DNA from: Bacteroidales bacterium
GTDB lineage: Bacteria > Bacteroidota > Bacteroidia > Bacteroidales > UBA932
Length of the DNA: 35,206 nt
Reading direction: 5' to 3'
Assembly (NCBI GenBank): GCA_004556005.1
Contig: SFJA01000009.1
Location: 1-35,206, forward strand
The position numbers were made by a program, and so were the translations under genes. Positions 21,435 through 28,635 of the stretch are shown here, piece after piece. Every line of letters starts with the position of its first letter. The first letter of the stretch is position 1. The notes under the pieces were generated by a model, which was given only the letters and a program-made list of their open reading frames with translations, was not told where the DNA came from and searched no databases.

Positions 21435-23056
21435 AGCGCTCAATCTCTGTTTTATGCGCAGCAGCCTTGTGCTGCCTCGGATGCGTAGAAGTCGATTTGA
21501 ATCTCGGAGGCAATCTGGTACCCGTTGACCAGACCTATAACGTATATGTCGAATCTCGTGACCTTCCTGAGGTCAATATGCTTATTGCCGACAGTCTCTC
21601 GGGCTATTCCACCACGAGAATAACAATAGGTGCAATCCGTGACGAGAAGTTCGGCCTCTCTACCAGGGCAAGCGCATTTTCAATAGTACCTCTTAACGAT
21701 ACTCTTGACTTCGGCGAAAATCCTGTCGTGCGCAGGATGCATTTCTCGTCGGCCCTTGACACTCTTTCTACCACGGACAAGAGTTTTGACCACATTATGC
21801 AGAACGTCAAGGTTTATGAACTTCTCGAACCGCTCGACGCCAGCAAGACATTTGACTGCAATGCCACCATCGCGCATTCCGAAAAGCCGATCACCATTGG
21901 CACCCCGGTCATCAACGGCACCGACTCGCTCTCGTTCGACTTCAGCCTCGATTATGCTCGCAAATTCCTCGAGATAACCCAGGAAGACCTCGACAGCGCA
22001 GCGCTCTATTTCAAGAAGATTCCTGGAATCTATATGGAAACGTCTAATCCTCACGGAAACGGAGGGCGCATCAACATGTACAAGCTCCAGCTGGGATACG
22101 ATAACAGTTCCTACTATCTCACAGGTAATTACGCCCGTCTTGACTTAACGTCCACCTACAAGGGAGAGAGGAAAGACACGTCATTCTATTTCTACTACGG
22201 AGCCCTGGACATCATCAGTTCAGACTCGCTCCTTACCAACTATTCCAGCGGATCGTTCCCTGAGTATGCGCTCAACCTCACAGGACACGAGAGCCGCAAG
22301 CTCGAGGGCAAGGCGGGGGAAACGGTACTTGTCGAAGGCGGTGGCGGCCTCAAGCCGGTAATCAGCGCGCGTATGCTTGTGGATCTCGCGCGCGAGATGA
22401 TTCTGGAAAAGACTGACGACTATCGTGGCGTCGTTATCAACAGGGCGACCATAGAGCTGCCGTTCAGATTCCCGGACAACTATCAGGATATGGAGAAATA
22501 CCCTTACATACTGTCTCCTACCTGCCGCCTGATGACGGACACCACGGCTACCTTCATGAGTCTTACTGACTCCAGCAACGAAAACGAAAACCAGGGCAAC
22601 ATCGACCGGTCCAACCTCAAGTTCGCGCCTGACATCACCTATCATCTTCAGGAACTTGTCAAAATCAAGGACGATGACAAGACCAAGCAGGAGAGGCTGG
22701 ACAACGGAAGCTACGACATCTGGTTCCTCATCAAGGCAAATGAAGTCGTGACTACTTCCAGCAGCAGTTCCAGCAATAATGAAATGAGCGAATACTACCA
22801 GTATCTCGCCTACCAGAGCTACTATAACAATATGTACGGCTATGGTTACGGCAGCTACGGAAACAGCTACTACAACAACTATTACACCTATATGATGATG
22901 GCGGCTTATGCCGGAAGCGGTTCAAGTTCCAGCGTGGAGACTTCGCAGGTGCTTGACAGGGACCGCTACTACAGCGGCTGGCTGAACGGTCCGCTCGATC
23001 CCGATCGTAAACCTCGCCTCATTCTCACCTTCTCAGTCCCAAACAAAGCTGAATAG
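21431..23056 (+). CDS. DUF4270 family surface lipoprotein with Tyr-rich segment
   Basis: 541-residue exported protein. The signal peptide ends in CCLGC, with Cys18 as probable lipid attachment, although Cys at -3 is not canonical. The mature start VEVDLNLGGNLVPVDQTYNVYV and the later RKPRLILTFSVP end are typical of DUF4270, a Bacteroidota family of unknown function found beside a short GT5-like gene. Between residues 443 and 502 lies low-complexity sequence: a Ser run, then 454-495 in which 16 of 42 residues are Tyr, mixed with Asn, Gly and Met, then another Ser run. The start overlaps the GT5 stop by 4 bp, so translation is coupled. A terminator follows. Confidence 0.9.
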   Translation: MKRSISVLCAAALCCLGCVEVDLNLGGNLVPVDQTYNVYVESRDLPEVNMLIADSLSGYSTTRITIGAIRDEKFGLSTRASAFSIVPLNDTLDFGENPVVRRMHFSSALDTLSTTDKSFDHIMQNVKVYELLEPLDASKTFDCNATIAHSEKPITIGTPVINGTDSLSFDFSLDYARKFLEITQEDLDSAALYFKKIPGIYMETSNPHGNGGRINMYKLQLGYDNSSYYLTGNYARLDLTSTYKGERKDTSFYFYYGALDIISSDSLLTNYSSGSFPEYALNLTGHESRKLEGKAGETVLVEGGGGLKPVISARMLVDLAREMILEKTDDYRGVVINRATIELPFRFPDNYQDMEKYPYILSPTCRLMTDTTATFMSLTDSSNENENQGNIDRSNLKFAPDITYHLQELVKIKDDDKTKQERLDNGSYDIWFLIKANEVVTTSSSSSSNNEMSEYYQYLAYQSYYNNMYGYGYGSYGNSYYNNYYTYMMMAAYAGSGSSSSVETSQVLDRDRYYSGWLNGPLDPDRKPRLILTFSVPNKAE

Positions 23057-23107
23057 GAACGGCGGCTACTGCCACCGATAAGGGGCAAGCCGGAATCACA
23101 CCGAAAA

Positions 23108-23147
23108 TCAAAAAGGAGACAACCACTCAGGTCGTCTCCTTTTATTT
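23108..23147. terminator. Bidirectional terminator between DUF4270 and acpP
   Basis: GGAGAC ... GTCTCC (stem 23115-23139) with an ACC/GGT extension separated by one mismatch, a short loop, and T-rich tails on both strands (TTTTATTT on plus; TTTTTGATTTT on minus). It serves both converging genes. Confidence 0.88.
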
Positions 23148-23166
23148 GGGAAATCAGTGTAATCTC

Positions 23167-23430
23167 TTATTTCTCAAGTTCTGCGAGCTTCTCCTGTACC
23201 TTAGCAACAGCGTCAGCAACGGTTGCGATTGGAGAGGACTCAGCCTCATCGTCAGGAATCCTGATTCCGAATACCTTCTCGAACTCCATAAGGAGATCTA
23301 CGGTGTCAAGAGAGTCTGCACCAAGGTCATTGGTAAAGTTCGCACTCTCAGTAACTTCAGAGCGCTCAACACCAAGTTTGTCAACGATGATGTCTTTTAC
23401 CTTTTCTACGATTTCTTCACGTGTCATCAT
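23167..23430 (-). CDS. acpP: Acyl carrier protein
   Basis: 87 residues (86 if the second of two ATGs is used). Small acidic four-helix protein that carries fatty-acyl intermediates on a phosphopantetheine arm. The attachment site is S40 in DLGADSLDTVDLLMEFE; the acidic surface and VEKVKDIIVDKLGV helix 1 are typical. In many bacteria acpP is followed by fabF; here a terminator comes straight after, so it is apparently monocistronic. Its promoter overlaps the 3' end of uvrC. Confidence 0.97.
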   Translation of the reverse strand: MMTREEIVEKVKDIIVDKLGVERSEVTESANFTNDLGADSLDTVDLLMEFEKVFGIRIPDDEAESSPIATVADAVAKVQEKLAELEK

Positions 23431-23478
23431 AACGTAAATTATTAAGTTTATTATTAGTACAATCTACCTAAAACCTCG

Positions 23479-23510
23479 CAAAGTAAATAAATATTTTTCA
23501 TAATTCCAAG
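23479..23510 (-). promoter_or_regulatory. Candidate promoter for acpP
   Basis: TTACTTTG on the minus strand (23486-23479) is a seven-of-eight-type match to TAnnTTTG; CTTG at 23510-23507 lies 20 bp upstream. It overlaps the uvrC stop region and would give a leader of about 40 nt. Confidence 0.45.
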
Positions 23511-25312
23511 TTTCCGCCCTCCGAAGCGGCCAATGCCTCCTTTATGCGCGCAGCCAGCGACTTTCCAACCAGGGCGGCAATATCCTCCTCCGCCGCAGCA
23601 GCAATCCTCGCCACGCTCCCGAAATGAATCAGAAGCCTCTGCTCCGTCTGCTCTCCAACACCCTTGATGCTACGCAGGGACGATTGCAGGGCGGCCTTGC
23701 TTCGCAACGACCGGTGGAAGGTAATGCCAAAGCGGTGTGCCTCATCTCTGATTCTCTGCAACAGCTTGAGCGCCTGAGAATTGTGGTCAATGAACAAAGG
23801 ATATGGATCCCCAACCCTGATTACCTCCTCAAGCCTTTTCGCAAGGCCAATGACGGTAAGACGGTCCTGGATACCCAGTTCACAGAGCGCCTGCCAGGCA
23901 AATTCCAACTGCCCCTTGCCACCGTCTATCACAACAAGCTGAGGCAGGTCATCCGGAGCCTCCTCCAGCATCCTCGAATAGCGACGGTTAACAACTTCCT
24001 TCATCGATGCATAGTCATTTGCACCCACTACTGTCTTTATCTTGAACTTTCTGTAATCCTTCTTGCTAGGCTCGCCATTCCTGAACACAACGCAGGACGC
24101 TACCGGATTTGTACCCTGGATATTCGAGTTGTCGAAACATTCCATATGCACGGGCAATTCCTTCATTCCCAGAGCCTTACGCAGCGACTCCAGCACTTCG
24201 GAACGATAGCGGTCCGGGTCGCTGTGCTCACGCTGACGTATAGTGTTAAAGCGGAATTCTTTAGCGTTCTTATTGCTCAGTTCGAGCAGCGAGAGCTTGT
24301 CGCCGCGGGCGGGGATGATAAACTGCACGCCGTCGAGCTCAACGTCCGGGAGGAAGGGCACGATTACCTCGCGGCTGAGGGCGCCGAATTTGGCCTCTAT
24401 CTCGGCTATGAAGCTGCTCAGAACCGAAGCCTCCTCCTCTTCGATATTCATCTTGAACCCGAGGTTCAGCGACTGGATGACGGCTCCGCCGCGGATTCTG
24501 AGGAAATTGCCGAATGCTTCCGAACCTTCAAATACGAGAGAAAAGACGTCAGTGTCCCTGTCCCCGGCTGCGGTGATTATGGACTTGGAGTAATGGTTCT
24601 GAAGGGCTTCGATGCGCTGCTTGTAGAGCTGGGCGCTTTCAAAGTCGAGACGGTCGGCGGCAGCAGTCATTTCAGACTTGTACTGCTTGATTATGTCATT
24701 GAGACCGCCGCTCAGCAGGCGCTCTATCTCATTGATGTAAGCGGCGTATTCCTGGATTGAAACACCTCCGACACAGCAGCCCCGGCAGCGGCCAATGTGC
24801 ATGTCCAGGCAGGGTCTGAGCTTGTGGCGAAGTATGGTATCCGAGTCAATCTTGTGCCTGCAGCTGCGCAGCGGGTAGGTATCGTGGAAGAATTGGACCA
24901 GAGTACGGGCGTGATATACGCTGCTGTAGGGGCCGAAGTAACGGGAGCCGTCTCGTTCGATGCGGCGCGTGAGGAATACGCGGGGGAAGGTGTCGGCGGT
25001 TATGCAGATCCAGGGATAGGTCTTGGAGTCCTTGAGCAGTATGTTGTAGCGTGGCTTGTACTGCTTTATGAGATTGTTTTCCAGAAGCAGGGCGTCGGCC
25101 TCGCTGTCAACGACTGAATATTGGACATCGGCAATCTTCGAGACCAGGACTCGGGTCTTGGCGTTAAGCCGTGACGGATCGACGAAATACTGCGCAACCC
25201 TCTTGGCAAGGTCCTTGGCCTTGCCAACGTAAATGACGTTTCCGGCGCTGTCATAATATCTGTAAACACCGCTCTGGTGCGGAAGAAGCGCTATCTTGTC
25301 CCTGATATCCAT
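23498..25312 (-). CDS. uvrC: Excinuclease ABC subunit C
   Basis: 604-residue nuclease of nucleotide-excision repair that makes both incisions with UvrB. The N-terminal GIY-YIG domain (about 10-90) shows GVYRYYD and VIYVGKAKDLAKRV; a UvrB-binding UVR helix pair lies near 207-245 (LDFESAQLYKQRIEAL); the RNase H-like endonuclease region includes MECFDNSNIQG, and a helix-hairpin-helix end has LRSIKGVGEQTEQRLL. Full length. Its ATG lies immediately behind a terminator-like hairpin that ends the rpsC transcript, so its expression probably depends on read-through or on a weak promoter in the hairpin region. Confidence 0.97.
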   Translation of the reverse strand: MDIRDKIALLPHQSGVYRYYDSAGNVIYVGKAKDLAKRVAQYFVDPSRLNAKTRVLVSKIADVQYSVVDSEADALLLENNLIKQYKPRYNILLKDSKTYPWICITADTFPRVFLTRRIERDGSRYFGPYSSVYHARTLVQFFHDTYPLRSCRHKIDSDTILRHKLRPCLDMHIGRCRGCCVGGVSIQEYAAYINEIERLLSGGLNDIIKQYKSEMTAAADRLDFESAQLYKQRIEALQNHYSKSIITAAGDRDTDVFSLVFEGSEAFGNFLRIRGGAVIQSLNLGFKMNIEEEEASVLSSFIAEIEAKFGALSREVIVPFLPDVELDGVQFIIPARGDKLSLLELSNKNAKEFRFNTIRQREHSDPDRYRSEVLESLRKALGMKELPVHMECFDNSNIQGTNPVASCVVFRNGEPSKKDYRKFKIKTVVGANDYASMKEVVNRRYSRMLEEAPDDLPQLVVIDGGKGQLEFAWQALCELGIQDRLTVIGLAKRLEEVIRVGDPYPLFIDHNSQALKLLQRIRDEAHRFGITFHRSLRSKAALQSSLRSIKGVGEQTEQRLLIHFGSVARIAAAAEEDIAALVGKSLAARIKEALAASEGGNLEL

Positions 25313-25321
25313 AATAAAACG

Positions 25322-25354
25322 AAAAACCGGCTCCGGGCAAACCCGAAACCGGCT
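25322..25354 (-). terminator. Hairpin terminator between rpsC and uvrC
   Basis: On the minus strand AGCCGG-TTT-CGGG, loop TTTG, CCCG-GAG-CCGGT, then TTTT: an inner 4-bp and outer 4-6-bp stem around a 3x3 internal loop, followed by T residues. It lies just after rpsC and about 9 nt before the uvrC ATG. Confidence 0.8.
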
Positions 25355-25379
25355 GTAAATATAACAATTTCAGATGAAA

Positions 25380-26141
25380 TTATTTCTGGTTGTCACGCCT
25401 TGGACGACGGTCTGAGTCGCGACGGCCTCTGCGGTCTGAACGACCGTTGCCTCCGCGTCCGTTTCCGCCGGCAGCCTGTGCATTTGCAGCAGCGAGAGCG
25501 GCTGGGGTAAGATCCTGCTTGCCGTACTTCTCACCATTGCAGATCCAAACCTTGATTCCGAGGGTTCCGACCTTGGTGTTTGCAACTGCAAGAGCATAGT
25601 CGATATCTGCACGGAATGTGTGGAGAGGAGTACGTCCTTCCTTGAACATCTCGTTGCGGGCCATCTCGGCGCCACCTACGCGGCCGCTGATCTGAACCTT
25701 GATACCTTCTGCACCCATTCTCATAGTATTGGCAACCGCCATCTTGATGGCCCTGCGGTATGAAACGCGGCCCTCGATCTGACGTGCGATGCTGTCTGCT
25801 ACGATGTGTGCATCAACCTCAGGACGCTTAACCTCATAGATGTTGATCTGTACGTCCTTGCTGGTTACCTTCTTGAGCTCTTCCTTAAGCTTCTCGACCT
25901 CAGTTCCCTGCTTGCCGATGATGAAGCCAGGTCTTGCTGCATAAATTGTCACGGTGATGAGCTTGAGAGTCCTCTCGATCACAATCCTGCTGAGGCTGGC
26001 CTTTGCAAGACGGTTGCCGAGATACTTGCGGATCTCATAATCCTCCGCGATCTTCTCTGCATAGTTACCACCACACCAGTTAGAGTCCCAACCACGGGTG
26101 ATACCGATTCTGTTGCTGATAGGATTTGTTTTCTGTCCCAT
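25380..26141 (-). CDS. rpsC: 30S ribosomal protein S3 (uS3) with Arg/Gly-rich tail; last gene of the separated front block
   Basis: 253-residue mRNA-entry-channel protein. MGQKTNPISNRIGITRGWDS at the start, the KH motif GFIIGKQG (72-79) and GRVGGAEMARNE in the C-terminal domain identify it. After residue 210 comes an unstructured tail rich in Ala, Gly, Asn, Arg and Asp (for example GGNGRGGNGRSDRRGRRD). It follows rplV by one base, but rplP, normally next, is absent: a terminator and uvrC come instead. Confidence 0.98.
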   Translation of the reverse strand: MGQKTNPISNRIGITRGWDSNWCGGNYAEKIAEDYEIRKYLGNRLAKASLSRIVIERTLKLITVTIYAARPGFIIGKQGTEVEKLKEELKKVTSKDVQINIYEVKRPEVDAHIVADSIARQIEGRVSYRRAIKMAVANTMRMGAEGIKVQISGRVGGAEMARNEMFKEGRTPLHTFRADIDYALAVANTKVGTLGIKVWICNGEKYGKQDLTPAALAAANAQAAGGNGRGGNGRSDRRGRRDSDRRPRRDNQK

Positions 26142-26142
26142 A

Positions 26143-26559
26143 TTATTTGTTCTCTACCGGTTGTTTAACATCGAGGATCACGGTAACGTGGTTGGAGCGC
26201 TTGCGGATGCGTCCGGCACGGCCCCGAGGGCAAGGACGGATACGCTTGAGTGTGCGTCCGCCATCAACCATGATGGTCTTGACATATACGTTGCCCGCCT
26301 CGAGCTCCTTGCTCTTGTCCGGGTTCTTGGCCTCCCAGTTTGCGATGGCGCTGCGGAGCAGCTTCTCGAGACGGATGGATGCCTCTCTCTTGGAAAAGTG
26401 CAGAAGATCAAGCGCACGGTTTACCTCAACTCCACGGACAGTGTCTGCAACGAGACGCATCTTACGAGGTGAAGTAGGGACGTCGTTGAGCTTCGCAATT
26501 GCGGTAGCCTTCTTAGCCTCCTTGAGGCGGTCGGCCATAAGTTTTTTACGCTTTCCCAT
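26143..26559 (-). CDS. rplV: 50S ribosomal protein L22 (uL22)
   Basis: 138-residue protein lining the exit tunnel. VPTSPRKMRLVADTVRG and RALDLLHFSKREAS are typical, and the tunnel beta-hairpin region has RTLKRIRPCPRGRAGRIRKR with its conserved basic residues. About 25-30 residues longer than E. coli L22, mostly at the N-terminus (MGKRKKLMADRLKEAKKATA). Adjoins rpsS and rpsC. Confidence 0.98.
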   Translation of the reverse strand: MGKRKKLMADRLKEAKKATAIAKLNDVPTSPRKMRLVADTVRGVEVNRALDLLHFSKREASIRLEKLLRSAIANWEAKNPDKSKELEAGNVYVKTIMVDGGRTLKRIRPCPRGRAGRIRKRSNHVTVILDVKQPVENK

Positions 26560-26564
26560 AATCT

Positions 26565-26837
26565 TTACTTCTTATTGTTACCTGCGTGACCGCGGAAGTT
26601 ACGTGTAGGGGCGAATTCGCCAAGCTTGTGACCTACCATCTGCTCGGTTACATATACCGGAATAAACTTGTTTCCGTTATGAACAGCGATAGTATGGCCG
26701 ATAAAGTCAGGAGAGATCATACTGGCGCGAGACCAGGTCTTGACCACTTCCTTCTTCTTGCTACCTTCATTCATAGCAAGAATCTTTTTCTCCAGGGCTT
26801 CCTGGATATATGGACCTTTTCTTAATGAACGACTCAT
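26565..26837 (-). CDS. rpsS: 30S ribosomal protein S19 (uS19)
   Basis: 90-residue small-subunit head protein. MSRSLRKGPYIQEALEKKI, the middle TWSRASMISPDFIGHTIAVH and HKLGEFAPTRNFRGHAG are nearly universal. Lies between rplB and rplV in the standard order. Confidence 0.98.
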   Translation of the reverse strand: MSRSLRKGPYIQEALEKKILAMNEGSKKKEVVKTWSRASMISPDFIGHTIAVHNGNKFIPVYVTEQMVGHKLGEFAPTRNFRGHAGNNKK

Positions 26838-26859
26838 AATCTCTAAAGTTTAATTCCGA

Positions 26860-27684
26860 TTATTTCTTTCTTCTCTCTATGATGAACTTGTTGGAAGTAG
26901 CCTTAGGATTACGTGTCTTGTATCCCTTAGCCGGCATACCGGTACGTGAACGTGGATGTCCACCGGAAGCGCGTCCTTCACCACCACCCATCGGGTGATC
27001 TACAGGGTTCATAACTACACCACGGTTGTGAGGGCGACGGCCAAGCCAGCGACGGCGACCTGCCTTTCCGTGACTTTCGAGGTTGTGATCAGCATTTGAT
27101 ACCTGTCCGATGGTAGCGCGGCAAGTTACAAGCACCATGCGGGTCTCACCTGAAGGCAGGCGGAGAACGGCGTGCTTGCCCTCGCGGGCTGCAAGCTGAG
27201 CAAAAGTACCGGCAGAACGTGCCATAGCGGCACCCTGACCAGGACGGAGCTCGATGTTGTGAACGATGGTACCAACCGGAATCTCACTGAGAGGAAGAGT
27301 GTTGCCGATCTCAGGTGCGACACCGCTTCCTGATGCGATAACCTGTCCTACTACAATGCCCTTAGGTGCGATTATATACCTCTTCTCGCCATCCTCGTAC
27401 TGAACGAGGGCGATGCGTGCGCTGCGGTTCGGATCGTACTCGACGGTAAGAACCTTTGCGGTGCACTCGTCCTTGTCACGACGGAAGTCGATGACGCGGT
27501 ACATTTTCTTGTGGCCGCCACCGATGTAACGCATGGTCATCTGACCGGTGTTGTTGCGACCGCCCGTGCTCTTGAGAGGTTCGAGCAATGATTTCTGAGG
27601 CTTGTTGGTAGTGATCTCGTCAAATGCGCTGATCACCTTGTTCCTCTGACCCGGGGTTACCGGTTTGAATTTCTTAACTGCCAT
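26860..27684 (-). CDS. rplB: 50S ribosomal protein L2 (uL2)
   Basis: 274-residue protein at the subunit interface and peptidyl-transferase centre. MAVKKFKPVTPGQRNKVIS, GGHKKMYRVIDFRRDK, and in the C-terminal domain GKAGRRRWLGRRPHNRGVVMNPVDHP with the conserved histidine motif HPMGGGEG. Starts 14 nt after rplW with a strong Shine-Dalgarno site. Confidence 0.99.
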   Translation of the reverse strand: MAVKKFKPVTPGQRNKVISAFDEITTNKPQKSLLEPLKSTGGRNNTGQMTMRYIGGGHKKMYRVIDFRRDKDECTAKVLTVEYDPNRSARIALVQYEDGEKRYIIAPKGIVVGQVIASGSGVAPEIGNTLPLSEIPVGTIVHNIELRPGQGAAMARSAGTFAQLAAREGKHAVLRLPSGETRMVLVTCRATIGQVSNADHNLESHGKAGRRRWLGRRPHNRGVVMNPVDHPMGGGEGRASGGHPRSRTGMPAKGYKTRNPKATSNKFIIERRKK

Positions 27685-27692
27685 TGTGCGTT

Positions 27693-27698
27693 CCTCCC
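27693..27698 (-). promoter_or_regulatory. Strong Shine-Dalgarno sequence of rplB
   Basis: GGGAGG on the minus strand, exactly 8 nt before the rplB ATG and directly behind the rplW TAA. Nearly the same sequence and layout as at rplO. Confidence 0.8.
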
Positions 27699-27989
27699 TT
27701 AGATATTAGCGTAGAAATCGATCTTGTCCTCACCAGCAAGAGTGATGTATGCCTTCTTGTAGTGATTGGCGCGACCGCTGAGGATTCCGCTCTTGGTGTA
27801 GCGGCTCTTCCTCTTTCCGTGATAATTGGCTGTATTTACGGAAGCAACGGAAACGTTGTAGAGTTTCTCAACTGCATCCTTGATCTGAAGTTTGTTGGCT
27901 TTACGGTCAACAATAAAGCCGTAACGGTTCAACTTTTCGCCCTGAGCCGTCAACTTCTCTGTTACGATTGGCTTAATGATAATTCCCAT
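27699..27989 (-). CDS. rplW: 50S ribosomal protein L23 (uL23)
   Basis: 96-residue tunnel-exit protein that docks SRP and trigger factor. IIKPIVTEKLTAQGEKLNRY and FIVDRKANKLQIKDAVEKLYNV are typical; shorter extensions than E. coli. Lies between rplD and rplB. Confidence 0.97.
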   Translation of the reverse strand: MGIIIKPIVTEKLTAQGEKLNRYGFIVDRKANKLQIKDAVEKLYNVSVASVNTANYHGKRKSRYTKSGILSGRANHYKKAYITLAGEDKIDFYANI

Positions 27990-28001
27990 CTCCGTGTACT
28001 T

Positions 28002-28631
28002 TTATCGCATGTTCCTCTCGGCGAGAACATCCTGTACACCGTCGATGAGAACGAGCTTGTTTGCGTTCATGATGGCGTAGGTGTTGATCTCGTCAACCGT
28101 AATAACGTCTACCTGAGGAAGGTTGCGGGATGAAAGAAAGATATTCTGTGAATTTGCAGGAAGCACATAGAGCACCTTGCGGTCACCGGCCTTGATGGCT
28201 GAAGTGATCTTGAGCAGCTCCTTGGTCTTCGGTGCATCCATTGTGAACGGCTCGAGTACGATGATGGCATCTTCCTGAGCCTTGTAGCTGAGGGCTGACT
28301 TGCGTGCAAGGGCCTTGAGCTTCTTGTTCAGCTTATGGTGATAGAAACGAGGCTGAGGACCGAATACGCGGCCACCGCCTACGAAGATGTTTGACTTGAG
28401 GCTACCGTGACGAGCACCGCCGCCGCCCTTCTGGCGTCCGAGCTTCTTGGTGCTGTGCGCGTTCTCGCTGCGATCCTTGGTCTTGGCATTGCCGTGACGC
28501 TGGTTTGCGAGATACTGAACCACGTCGAGATAGATTGCGTGGTCGTTAGGCTGGATAGCAAATACGCTGTCCTCGAGGACAACTTCCTTTCCGGAGTTGG
28601 TTCCGTCAATCTTTAAAACTGAAAGTTTCAT
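28002..28631 (-). CDS. rplD: 50S ribosomal protein L4 (uL4)
   Basis: 209-residue tunnel-constriction protein. The rRNA-penetrating loop is clear (KLGRQKGGGGARHGSLKSNIF, followed by GGGRVFGPQPR), as is the KALARKSALSYKAQE helix. In E. coli L4 controls the S10 operon. Starts 4 nt after rplC; a GGAGG at the end of rplC lies 9 nt before its ATG. Confidence 0.98.
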   Translation of the reverse strand: MKLSVLKIDGTNSGKEVVLEDSVFAIQPNDHAIYLDVVQYLANQRHGNAKTKDRSENAHSTKKLGRQKGGGGARHGSLKSNIFVGGGRVFGPQPRFYHHKLNKKLKALARKSALSYKAQEDAIIVLEPFTMDAPKTKELLKITSAIKAGDRKVLYVLPANSQNIFLSSRNLPQVDVITVDEINTYAIMNANKLVLIDGVQDVLAERNMR

Positions 28632-28635
28632 ACTC

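Noticed and set aside
23624..24760. 378-codon plus-strand frame inside uvrC
   Set aside because: Antisense shadow of an intact uvrC; no recognisable motif.
13895..25379. The block between the ribosomal parts as a mobile island or phage
   Set aside because: No integrase, transposase, phage gene, tRNA or terminal repeats; most genes are core envelope, lipid and repair genes with composition like the neighbours.
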